Source: Tachypleus tridentatus
Taxonomy: Eukaryota; Arthropoda; Merostomata; Xiphosura; Limulidae
DNA: 64,000 bases
Reading direction: 5' to 3'
Assembly (NCBI RefSeq): GCF_004210375.1
Contig: NC_134830.1
Location: 46,319,094-46,383,093 of the forward strand
Shown here: positions 55,741-64,000 of the stretch, in pieces
Layout of the letters: each line of letters begins with the position of its first letter
Position numbering within the stretch: position 1 is the stretch's first letter
The notes under the pieces: model-generated
What the model was told of the DNA's origin: nothing
Seen by the model: the letters and a program-made list of their open reading frames with translations, nothing else
Database searches by the model: none
Made by a program: the position numbers and the translations under genes

Positions 55741-56166
55741 TATTAGCCACCTTAATAAGTAATAATTAACAAATGAAAGCTTAAAACTATCTCAGTATGT
55801 ATCATACCTGCCATGTATTTTTCATATTTTTCTATCCCCAGTATGATCTAGCCTTAACTAGTAGTGGGGCTGAAGAGAAACATTAGTTTCTGAGCGCCCT
55901 ATGTTCTCCTCCTCGGGGCTTATAAGATACAAAAAATAAAGTAATGCTAAGTTACTTACTTACTCCAAAAAGCTTCCTTCTTCCACAAGTTTAAACAATG
56001 ATTCTGCTTATCCTTACATATTAATCTAAGCCTAGCATTCAGTTCATATTTATGATTTTATACCCACAATTAATTATCGGAAGTATACCTGACACAATTA
56101 AGTTATAACTCTTTTCTTTAAACGCGTGTATCAACTCCTTGTACTTAACATTTAGCGCCACAGACA
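55741..56166. other. no recognisable gene
   Basis: Unclassified; may include the 5' end of the minus-strand LINE. Confidence 0.35.
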
Positions 56167-56430
56167 GACCCGGCATGGCCAGGTGGTTAAATCCCTTGAC
56201 TTGTAATCCGAGGGTCGCGGGTTCGGATCCCTGTCACACTAAACATGCTCGCCCTTTCAGCCATTATAATGTGACGGTTAGTCCGACTATTCCTTGGTAA
56301 AAGAGTAGCCCAAGAGTTGACAGTGGGTGGTGATGACTAGCTGTCTTCCCTCCAGTCTTATATTGCTAAATTAGGGACGGCTAGCGCAGATAGCCCTGGA
56401 GTAGCTTTGCGCAAAATTAAAAAACAAACA
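56167..56430 (+). mobile_element. SINE-A (A1 type)
   Basis: Head GACCCGGCATGGCCAGGTGG, B box GCGGGTTCGGATCCC. A short deletion removes GTGGGGGCG after the CAGCC block. CCACAGAC at 56158-56165 and 56435-56442 may be the target duplication. Confidence 0.92.
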
Positions 56431-56520
56431 AGCTCCACAGACCAACCTTTTCTTACATCATGAAGTAGCTATTATCATACAACAAAAACTACATCATTGC
56501 TCGTTCCCTTTATTATATCT

Positions 56521-56779
56521 GGCCTGGCATGGCCAAGCGCGTAAGGCGTGCGACTCGTAATCCGAGGGTCGCGCTAAACATGCTCGCCCTCCCAGCCGTG
56601 GGGGTGTATAATGTGACTGTCAATCCCACTATTCGTTGGTAAAATAGTAGCCCAAGAGTTGGCGGTGGGTGGTGATTACTAGCTGCCTTCCCTCTAGTCT
56701 TATACTGCTAAATTAGGGACGGCTAGCACAGATAGCCCTCGAGTAGCTTTGTGCGAAATTCCAAAAAACAAACAAACAA
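56521..56779 (+). mobile_element. SINE-A, subfamily A2, B box deleted, perfect target duplication
   Basis: Starts GGCCTGGCATGGCCAAGCGC and ends TTTGTGCGAAATTCCAAAAA then CAAACAAACA. TTATTATATCT is exact at 56510-56520 and 56780-56790. Compared with the A2 copy at 48196, 19 bp between two GTCGCG repeats are missing (junction at 56568-56573), which removes the B box. Confidence 0.97.
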
Positions 56780-56790
56780 TTATTATATCT

Positions 56791-57249
56791 CTTACTTTTT
56801 CTATTACATCCTTCATCTGATTAGCATAATATAATGTATTTGTTTCGCAATTAAATTTAGTAATGTGTGCATTATATAACATAAATATATTAATAAAGTA
56901 GTAAAAAAAACTTTTAAAATTATGTGATATTCTAGATTTTGACTGCTTCGCCGCCTTTCAGTTCATAGTCGAGTTACCAATATCTTTGGTGGAGGTCAAA
57001 CAGTTATATTACAGTTTGGAAGACAATAAGAATTAATTGTAATCGTCCTAACATTATTTAACATTAACAACATAAGTCGTTATGAATTATTCTCGCGTAA
57101 GTACAAAATTTAAAGACAAATATTTTATAAAAATGTAACTTTTGTAGATGAACTTTAAAATTTAGTTTTTCAATATATAGGCTTCGTTTAACTCCATAAC
57201 TTAAAATTTTGAGTCTAACCCTAAACTAAAGTACAGAGTTGTGCAATTT
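56791..57249. other. no recognisable gene
   Basis: AT-rich spacer up to the LINE. Confidence 0.4.
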
Positions 57250-57840
57250 GTTTCTACTTTACAAATTGGGGGATAAATTGGATATTATCATAGTAAATAG
57301 TAGAGGAGATAAAGAGGAATCTAAACTGTGGGAAATGGCAGCAAAGTTTAACGTGAAAGGGAGGCTGATCTTGCACTAAATAACATTAGCCAATCACTTC
57401 ACACGAGTTCCAGGAAGTTAGAGCGTTTATAATTTGTATTAAGGCGAGATCTTAGAATTAGTTGATGTAATTGCAATTACCAGGCTCTGTTAAGTAACAA
57501 ATTTCAGCCTTGCGGAGGTAAAAAGTTATATGCTGAAAAATAAAATTTAAGAAGATAACTGAAATTGGAATGGTAATGAAAACTTGAGGCTGATAGTATA
57601 GGTGATTCTTTGATATGGTACATGGAGAGATTGGTTTGCAGAATGTATGAAAAATAGATTATGCTGTGCATGTAAAGTGGAGGAGGATAAAACTGATAGA
57701 ACAAGTGATGTAGTAAGGGGTGATAATGGGATTTTAATCTTTTCAAATTTATTGTGTACAAAGGAGTTAATGATGTAAAGGATGGATTGATTAGAGGAGT
57801 TAAATGATATGCACAGTGGGGTTGAAAAGGACACTTAAAG

Positions 57841-58380
57841 AAAAGCTGTAACTTAAATTTGTTGGGAATTTTGTCAAGATGTAACTGTGGCAATGAAATT
57901 AAAGTAGATTATTAGGACTGAATGTTAGATTTAAGTTTGTTTGTAAGGACGAACAAACTGGTTGAAAAGTAAAATAATATCAAATTTTCATATTTTTTTT
58001 AGATCCAAGTACAGCTTAGTTACTAAGTTTGATAAATGCAGTAAAATTCTGTAAAAGCTGAAACTTAAATTTGTTGGGAATTCTGCAAAGACTTAACTAT
58101 GGTGATGAAATTAAAGTAGATTAATAAATGCAAGTACAGCTTAGTTACTTAACTGTGGTGATGAAATTAAAGTAGATTAATAAATGCAAGTACAGCTTAG
58201 TTATGCAGTTAAGTCTTGGCAGAATTCCTAACAAATTTAAGTTACAGCTTTTACAGAATTTTACTGCATTTATCAAACTTAGTAACTAAGTGGTACTTGG
58301 ATCTGAAAAAATATGAAAATATGAAATTAGGACTGAATGCTAGATTTAAGTTTGTATGTAAGGATGAACAAAGTGGCTGG
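57841..58380. repeat. shuffled direct and inverted duplications inside LINE ORF1
   Basis: Arms of about 110 bp at 57980-58090 and 58205-58322 are inverted copies of each other (GATCCAAGTACAGCTTAGTT with AACTAAGTGGTACTTGGATC as outer ends; AAATTTGTTGGGAATTCTGC with GCAGAATTCCTAACAAATTT as inner ends). A 56-bp unit is tandemly repeated between them. The ORF1 words GGACTGAATGTTAGATTTAA and GGACTGAATGCTAGATTTAA occur on both sides (57905 and 58329), so the insert duplicated its flank. Confidence 0.85.
58091..58203. repeat. 56-bp tandem duplication in the hairpin loop
   Basis: Two nearly identical units, ACTTAACTATGGTGATGAAA… and ACTTAACTGTGGTGATGAAA…, each ending in AAGTACAGCTTAGTT. They are derived from ORF1 sequence. 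Confidence 0.88.
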
Positions 58381-58779
58381 TTGGATCTGCCAGATGTGTT
58401 TGATGGAAAAAGGAAGACATTTGGAATGGATTGTTAAAATTTAAATAAGGTATGGTTGGCTTGTTTGCAAAATATATTAATTTAGCTGGAAGAACAGCTT
58501 TAACCTAGGACTAGATTGTGGTGAGAGCCAGAATAAAAGTAAGATGTGGAGGAAAGTGTGGTATTGGAATGACATACAGAATTATTCTTGAAGATAAGCT
58601 AAACTCTTACTATTATAATACTAAAAGTAAAAGAAATAATTATTTTAGAGCCCTAAATGGAATGGGGTATTTTGATGTAATTAGAATAACTTAAACTAGG
58701 TTATTTTATAAAATTTTTATGACAAAAATTTGTTTGAAGTGCAAGTTATTTAATAGGGGGTATAACTAAACATAGGGAG

Positions 58780-59220
58780 GATTGATTGTATTTTTAAAAT
58801 ACCAGTTGCATCTTATTGAAGTTGAGGATATTAAAAGTAGTAATAAGAAAATTTGGGTTTCTGTTAATGAGGATGGAGGAAAAAGGATTTTAGTTTTAAT
58901 TTCTTAGAGAACACCAGATGCAACTGATGAAATGAGTAAATAATTTTAGAAGTCAAACTCAAATTTCAGCTGTTAATGAAGTCATAATTATATGAGATTT
59001 TAGTTTCAAACATGTAGACTGGAACATTTTAAGATTCAAACCATGTAGAAGACCGGTTTCCAAGAGACTGTTCTTGGTGAATTTCTTCAACTGCTCAAGG
59101 ATCCTGCCAGGAACATTGCTATTTTAAATTTGTTTACTTCTAATATAGAATTGGTTGAGAGGATAGAGATTTGGCAACATTTCTCAATTAGGTTTCATGT
59201 TTCCTTGCACATGGAGTTCA
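58780..59220 (+). pseudogene. LINE endonuclease domain remnant
   Basis: HLIEVEDIKSSNKKIWVSVN then EDGGKRILVLIS, RTPDATDEMSK, an MRDFSFKHVDWN-like block (with a stop) and LPGTLLFXICLLLI-like frames match the order of an AP-like endonuclease in this LINE family. Stops and frameshifts are frequent. Confidence 0.65.
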
Positions 59221-59833
59221 AGAATAATGAGGTTTTGGTTTCTTGCAGGTTTTAGAGTGGATAATTTGTTAGAAATTGAACAATAATTATCTGTTGTGAA
59301 TTGGACAACTGGATTAATTAGAGATACTGATGATAATATATTTTAAATTATCGAGTTAGATATGTTCCTTACACATGGAAAAATGGTAGTTGAAAGTAAG
59401 ACTGTTGGATTGCAAAGATTGAGGAAATAAGCCTCAAAAACATTAAATTTAGGTTTAAACTGACTGTTATAATGGCAAACTTGGAGAATTATGGAATATG
59501 AAGAGTTGAACATTAGGAAATGCAAGATATATGGCAAAATATTGAAAGTATTAAAACTAACAGTAGGAATTCTTTTCAATACATTAAAAGTAAGCACAAT
59601 GTTAGGATAAAAGTAAGTTTTTTTTTTTTTAGGGATGATACTCATTTCTGATTGAGGATGTTTACTATTTGATAAGTTGAACTTATAAACAGTAGGTGGC
59701 TTTTAATTATAATAACAATAAGGTAATGCATTGGGATTATCATGTTTGTCTTAAGAGTAATTTTGATAGGAATAGTCTTAACATTTTTTATGGAAAAAAT
59801 AACTGGTATTTTAGTTGACTACAGAAGCTACTG

Positions 59834-60022
59834 ATGGTTGGTCAAACAGGATTTAGTGGTATTTGCAGAAATATTATTGAACACAAGTCTGAAGAAGTTA
59901 TAATTTCATCATGTAAGTCACTGATTAGGCCTTGTTTGAGGTATCTATCTTGTATTAAGTTCTTTATTTTGGAAAGGACATTGAATTGTTGGAAAGAATT
60001 CAGAGAAGCTTTACTAAGATAA
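59834..60022 (+). pseudogene. LINE RT C-terminal fragment
   Basis: HKSEEVIISSCKSLIRPCLR then YLSCIKFFILERTLNCWKEF matches the ORF2 C-terminal block (K-x-VI-x-x-YKSL-x-RP-x-LEY) in a degraded form. The overlapping minus-strand frame (59842-60045) is a shadow. Confidence 0.65.
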
Positions 60023-60060
60023 TACCTGGATAGAAAGGATATCATAATGGAATCCCCAAA

Positions 60061-60629
60061 ATTGTTTTGTCTTGAATAAAACTATAGGGATCTGATTGAG
60101 GTGTTTGGTTTAAGGGAATTGATAGTGGTGATGCATTATCTTTTTTTACCCTAATCTCTTAAAGGAAGATCATTGCATTTGTAGACTTGTTAAAATTTTA
60201 TTGACTTGCTATTTTATGAATTTATATCACGAAGTTTGGTATCAAATTGTAGATTGTAGTTTAAATTTTATTATGATTTGTTAGGAAATATTTTGATTTA
60301 AAAGTACATCTTACAAAATAATTCCTAAATATTGATCTTTGGATGTCATAAGGGATGTTGTATTCAGCTTGTATCACTTTAAATCATTGTGATGCCTAGA
60401 AATAAAGTCTATAGTTTTTGTGAAATATGAACTCAAATTACTGATATTTACATGAAAGAATATCAAATAAAAACCTATTTTCTATTTGTTGAGATAGCTG
60501 CAAGAACTGAACATTGAGGCCTACCCGCCTGTTCATTTTTAGAAAGACATACTATATACACTTCTAAATGTGTGGAAAGTAATCAACCGTTCAAAATGTC
60601 CCTTAGTGACTTTCTTTTAAACCTTGAAT
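60061..60629. other. probable LINE 3' untranslated region, no gene
   Basis: Follows the LINE ORF2 end; no conserved end sequence was recognised. Confidence 0.35.
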
Positions 60630-60718
60630 TTGAAAAGTAAAATATCAAATTTTCATATTTTTTTTTAGATCCAAGTACAGTTTAGTTATTAAGTTTGATA
60701 AATGCAGTAAAATTCTAT
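60630..60718 (+). repeat. third copy of the segment duplicated in LINE ORF1
   Basis: GAAAAGTAAAATATCAAATT then TTCATATTTTTTTTTAGATC and CAAGTACAGTTTAGTTATTA match 57963-58049 in the same orientation. So this segment of about 88 bp occurs three times within 2.8 kb, once inverted, and is not part of ORF1 itself. Confidence 0.85.
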
Positions 60719-61254
60719 GGGTTTGATACAGTAACTTATGATGTTTGGTCATTTCAAAATGTATATATAAAATTAAAAAAAAAATTTATTTCACATCCTC
60801 CAGGTGCAAATTTTGATCCCCTTGGTGTGGATTCCTGTACGTGGTGAGGAGACCTCACAGGGAAGGTTCTGTTCTTTCAGTTTTTCTCCTTTGGGATCTA
60901 AACATTCACCTACATGTTTGTGGTGTGTGGTGACCCATGAAGGGGAGGAGAGGATCCTGGTAGTTGAGGAGTCCAACTCCAATACATCACTTTGGCCTTG
61001 AATTCCTGTAGACAGGTGGTCTTAGGGTAGTCCCCCAAGATCATTCGGCTACTCCATTTGAGCCAAATCCAACTGAGTGCCAGCATAGGACATTCTCAGC
61101 AGGTGTAGTGGACATTATGTCTGATACTGGTGTTTGGGTATAGTGTTCACGAAACCCTGGCATTGCTGCAGTGACCTTATATGACACTGTAGTGTGTCCC
61201 CTTGTAGGACTTCCTGTTGGGTGGGGTCAGTGGACACAAATATTCTTTTTTTAT

Positions 61255-62400
61255 TATGGATACCCCTCAAATAAACTAAACAAGCATGACAGCATAGAGA
61301 AAAATCTAACTAGTGGCAAACGACCAGGCATTGATAACTCTGTATGGTCAAACTCACAACTTGAATCTCTCCTGCGATTTTTAATTATACATTCTTTAAC
61401 TGAAAAACCTTTAGGGCAAATGTCTCCATTTTTTATTCAGAAGGGTTTGGAAAAGCTTACTAGCTCTCCTAAATCAGTAAAAAAATTAGTCTGGGGACAT
61501 TTTAGTGGAAACATTTTCATCACAACATTCCAAAATTCCTCTTGAAGTCAAAGGTCATTGTGGATATACCCATTGAGGTTACTTCTCATTCTACTTTGAA
61601 TTCTTCCAGAGGAGTTATAGTTGAGAGGGATTTAAAAGCCAATTCTCTGTCGGAGATCCTCGCAGGATTCACCAGCCAAGGTGTTACAGCTGTGCACCAA
61701 ATATTTACTTGTAAAGACAGGATTATGGAGCCAACAAATATTAAATTTTACAACATCACATCCTTCCACCACAATCAAGGCTGGATATCTGAATTGTAAG
61801 GTATGGCCTTATATTCATAACTCTTAGATGTTTTCATTGTCAATGATTTGGTCATTCGAAAACATTTTGCTGTTGTTCCTTGACATGTGCCCATTGTGCT
61901 GGTAAAGACCATGATGCTTTTGAATGCCAATTAGAACCAAATTGTATTAACTGTAATGGTCCACATCCTTCCTATTTTACTTTTTGCCTTGAATGGGTAG
62001 AAGAGAAAGAAGTACGTGTAAAGACAGTTCACAATATTACTTACCCAGAGGCTCGAAAATTACTATTTCTAATTCCATCTTGGACTTATGCTGCTGTAAT
62101 CCGCTTCACTACTACATAGGAGTCCAGACAGACCTTTCCGTACCTCCTAGAGAATCCTTAACAGCACATCTTAACCTAGTACCCTCCAAAATCAAAAAAG
62201 TTAATGAATCAGTATCTATTTCTATCTCTGTCCCTATCATATCTTCCAGTTATTGTACAACTTCATCTTGTTCAAGCCCAGATGTTTTCATGGTGTTTTT
62301 CTCTCTTGACACCCCAAAAATTAAACCATTTGTTCATGCCCTCAATCACTGGAATGTATGCCTACAAACACCGACCTGCCTACTCAATCCAGAGCAGGAT
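61255..62400 (+). pseudogene. Jockey-like ORF1 (gag-like nucleic-acid-binding protein)
   Basis: Read across three or four frameshifts: KRPGIDNSVWSNSQ…SPFFIQKGLEKLTSSPKSVK (61315-61490), then IPIEVTSHSTLNSSRGVIVE with RDLKANSLSEILAGFTSQGV (61555-61700), the RNA-recognition-like part of Jockey/X-element ORF1. Then come zinc knuckles: a first CFHCQ…GH…C knuckle with a stop in it, CAHCAGKDHDAFEC (C-x2-C-x4-H-x4-C), and CINCNGPHPSYFTFC. YPEARKLL follows. The protein would bind the element's RNA. Confidence 0.82.
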
Positions 62401-62433
62401 CAGTAGAGGGTGACTGACCCACATCCAGTAAAG

Positions 62434-62449
62434 AAAAAAAAAAAAAAAA
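62434..62449 (+). repeat. A16 run in the LINE inter-ORF region
   Basis: Sixteen consecutive A bases just before the ORF2 start; probably slippage-expanded. Confidence 0.9.
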
Positions 62450-62501
62450 GTGGCCACAAGTAGAAGGTATTTTTGCCATATTCTCCTCCAAAATAAATAA
62501 A

Positions 62502-63378
62502 ATGGCCATGCTAATCCAATGGAACTGTTGAGGTTTTCAGTCAAATGTGAATGACATCAATGATTTGACTTTTATCATCCCAAATGTCTTTCTTTGCAGG
62601 AAACATTTTTAAAATCTACTAATACAGTCACAATTTGATAGTACTCCTCATACCGAAATGATGTAGGACAAGGACATAGGGGACTAGCACTGCTGGTTGA
62701 TTAGCATGTGCCCACCCAGTACTTGTCATTGAATATGCCCTTGGAAGCTGTAGTCATCCATATCTCCTTGGGTCATACCATCAATGTTTGCTCTCTGTAC
62801 CTTACCCTGGAAAAAAAGTATAAGCTATAAGACTCTGATGCCTTCATTGAACAACTGCCAGCCCCCTTTTTAATTTTGGGGGATCTTAATGGGCATAATC
62901 CCCTCTGGGGTGGTTCTAGTATTGATGTGAGGGGTTGCGCTATAGAGCATATGTTCTTGAATCACAATTTCTCTCTTCAATACACTTGTTTTCATGCTTC
63001 TAGTCAGTCATTTACTGCTATAGATCTTTCTGTCTGCTTCACTTCACTTTTCACTTGCTTTTCTTGGGAGGTTGACATCAATCCACATTTTCCTATCATA
63101 TTAAGAGAGATTGACTATGATCAGTGCCAACCGACGCGTGTGCCTAGGTGGAAGTTGAACCAGGCCAACTGGCCCTCTTTCAGTGCTCCCTCGGAACTTG
63201 ATCCTGCCATCTTATGTAAATCATTGATAGGCGATTGTGTAGCAACACTAACTAATTGTATTGTCCAAGCAGCTGCTCATTGTATCCCCAAAACCTCAAC
63301 ATCTTTCTCACGGCTTTCCCGCCCTTGGTGGAATTCTGCTTGTTATATAACACAAAAAGCTCAGATATGCTTGGGATA
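62502..63378 (+). pseudogene. Jockey-like ORF2, endonuclease domain
   Basis: ATG at 62502 gives MAMLIQWNC, then a TGA (62529-62531) where related ORF2s continue with Arg, a CGA to TGA change. After frameshifts, VFLCRKHF-like and VALLV-like frames follow, then an uninterrupted 167-codon run from 62876: MGDLNGHNPLWGGSSIDVRG (metal-binding GD-x-N-x-H). Then TAIDLSVC, and INPHFPIILR in place of the usual SDHFPI motif, with the catalytic Asp-His region changed to NPH, and PRWKLNQANW. It ends RPWWNSACY, a sequence typical of the linker before the RT. Confidence 0.85.
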
Positions 63379-64000
63379 AATTTCGTAGATATACCACGCT
63401 TTCAAACTGCATTGGATTTCAGCAAGCCTGTGTACAGGCTTGGTGAGTTAGACATCAAAGCCAGAAGGAATCTTGGTTTAAATATACCTCCAGCATTTCT
63501 TAAACCACCAGTTCAAAAGTCATATGGGACAAGGTTTAGAAGATCAGTGGATGGTATACTACTGCCCTCCTCTCTATCTTAATATCCAATGGCCATGAAG
63601 TTGCTAATGCTCAGAGCATTGCCAATACTCTTGGTGAATGTTTTTCTCATGTATCTAGCTCTTCAAACTCATCTCCTTCCTACTTAGCTATTAAAACACG
63701 AGTTGAACATCTACCTCTTTCCTTTTCAACTGATCATCCCTATGACTACACTCACCCTCTTACACTGGTGTAACTCAAACTTGCCATTCATTGGTCTGGC
63801 AATACATCCGTTGGACCTGATGATATATATTATGAGATGCTATACCATCTTTCTCCTGCCTCTTACTATTCTCCTGGCTGTCTTTAACTATGGCAGAAGA
63901 ATGTCTTTCCTGATGCCAAGCTATTATACTCCCTATTCTTAAACCTGGGAAGGATCCAAAGATTCCTTTGAATTACCATCCAATTACTTTAATGGGTTAT
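63379..64000 (+). pseudogene. Jockey-like ORF2, start of the RT domain, cut by the window edge
   Basis: Fragments read WDKFRRYTT-like, FQQACV-like, then SIANTLGECFSHVSS in one frame. KTRVEHLPLSFSTDHPYDY follows, then LKLAIHWSGNTSVGPDDIYY with EMLYHLSP in another (the A-x-GPD-x-I-x-x-x-ML-HL motif of RT block 1), and finally PILKPGKDPKIPLNYHPIT then LMG. At least four frame changes occur. The catalytic YxDD block would lie beyond the window. Confidence 0.82.

Larger units (their letters stand above)
57590..58560 (+). pseudogene. LINE ORF1 with SGNH/GDSL-esterase domain
   Basis: VIGDSLIWYMERL, with the GDS serine motif at 57601-57609, opens the domain. Then VVRGD, KELM-like, ELNDMHSGVEK and a KAVTLKFVGILP-like block follow. 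After the rearranged insert come LGLNARFKFVCKDEQSGWLD then LPDVFDGKRKTFGMD and (frameshifted) LNKVGLACL, which hold the D-x-x-H end of the esterase. CR1-group LINEs are known to carry an esterase in ORF1. The open frame on the opposite strand (57504-57893) is a shadow. Confidence 0.7.
57250..60060 (+). mobile_element. CR1-like LINE, plus strand, decayed and rearranged
   Basis: Order on the plus strand: ORF1 with SGNH-esterase remains (about 57300-58560), endonuclease remains (about 58780-59220), then the ORF2 middle (about 59240-59620) and the C-terminal RT edge (59834-60022). ORF1 is broken by duplicated and inverted segments. The RT palm is not present. It belongs to the same family as the minus-strand LINE at 53-55.7 kb, and they lie tail-in to head-out about 1.5 kb apart. 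Confidence 0.8.
60789..64000 (+). mobile_element. Jockey-like LINE, runs off the right edge
   Basis: A GC-richer 5' region (60789-61250) precedes ORF1 (gag-like, zinc knuckles) and ORF2 (endonuclease, then RT fingers). The 3' end is outside the window. It is less decayed than the two CR1-like copies, with long open runs separated by a limited number of stops and frameshifts. The clade call rests on the ORF1 zinc-knuckle layout and the GDLNGHNPLWG endonuclease motif. Confidence 0.88.

Noticed and set aside
57504..57893. Minus-strand open frame of 129 codons
   Set aside because: It is the reverse of a LINE ORF1 that reads meaningfully (GDS motif) on the plus strand.

Overview
This is a eukaryotic, AT-rich, repeat-dominated window with no intact cellular gene. 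tRNA-derived SINEs, CR1/Jockey-type LINEs with decayed ORFs, a Penelope-like element and Tc1, hAT and Helitron copies point to an animal. The main SINE, with a tRNA-like head, a body ending in a GCGCGAAATTC-type tail and a (CAAA)n end, looks to me like one that is very abundant in horseshoe crabs. I therefore suggest a chelicerate, probably Xiphosura. That is recall, not a database match.

Only two stretches look like host coding sequence, both on the minus strand. At 44881-45073 is a first coding exon resembling a two-pore-domain (K2P) potassium channel: start codon, first transmembrane helix, start of the extracellular cap, then a consensus splice donor. No later exon was found to its left, so the gene probably continues outside the window across long introns. 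At 4852-5038 is a GC-rich open segment behind a strong splice acceptor, with a hydrophobic segment; it is only a candidate exon.

Layout. 1-13 kb: scattered SINEs of several tRNA-derived families (called A, B, C and D here) and a 52-bp minisatellite. 13-16 kb: a decayed tandem repeat, then two head-to-tail Helitron copies, one carrying a minisatellite and the other a SINE. 16.9-21.1 kb: two LTR-like copies, each followed by a tRNA-Pro-type primer-binding site. 21.8-22.8 kb: a Tc1 element with inverted repeats, TA duplication and an uninterrupted catalytic-domain ORF, but no DNA-binding half. 23-44 kb: dense SINEs, many with target-site duplications, a hAT MITE and a Jockey-like RT scrap. 44.9 kb: the K2P exon. 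46.8-47.6 kb: a Penelope-like C-terminus with a GIY-YIG nuclease, followed by a hammerhead-like motif that recurs elsewhere in the window. 53.0-55.7 kb (minus) and 57.2-60.1 kb (plus): two decayed CR1-like LINEs with SGNH-esterase ORF1 remains, both lacking the RT palm. 60.8-64.0 kb: a Jockey-like LINE running off the right edge.

The elements record layered insertion: a SINE inside a Helitron, a hAT element inside an older repeat that survives unoccupied elsewhere, and a SINE inside a tandem duplication. I found no gene cluster or new defence or metabolic system. The most interesting signals are the dispersed hammerhead-like motif tied to the Penelope element, the tandem Helitrons, the shuffled and inverted LINE ORF1 segments, and a SINE subfamily marked by shared diagnostic bases and target-site duplications.
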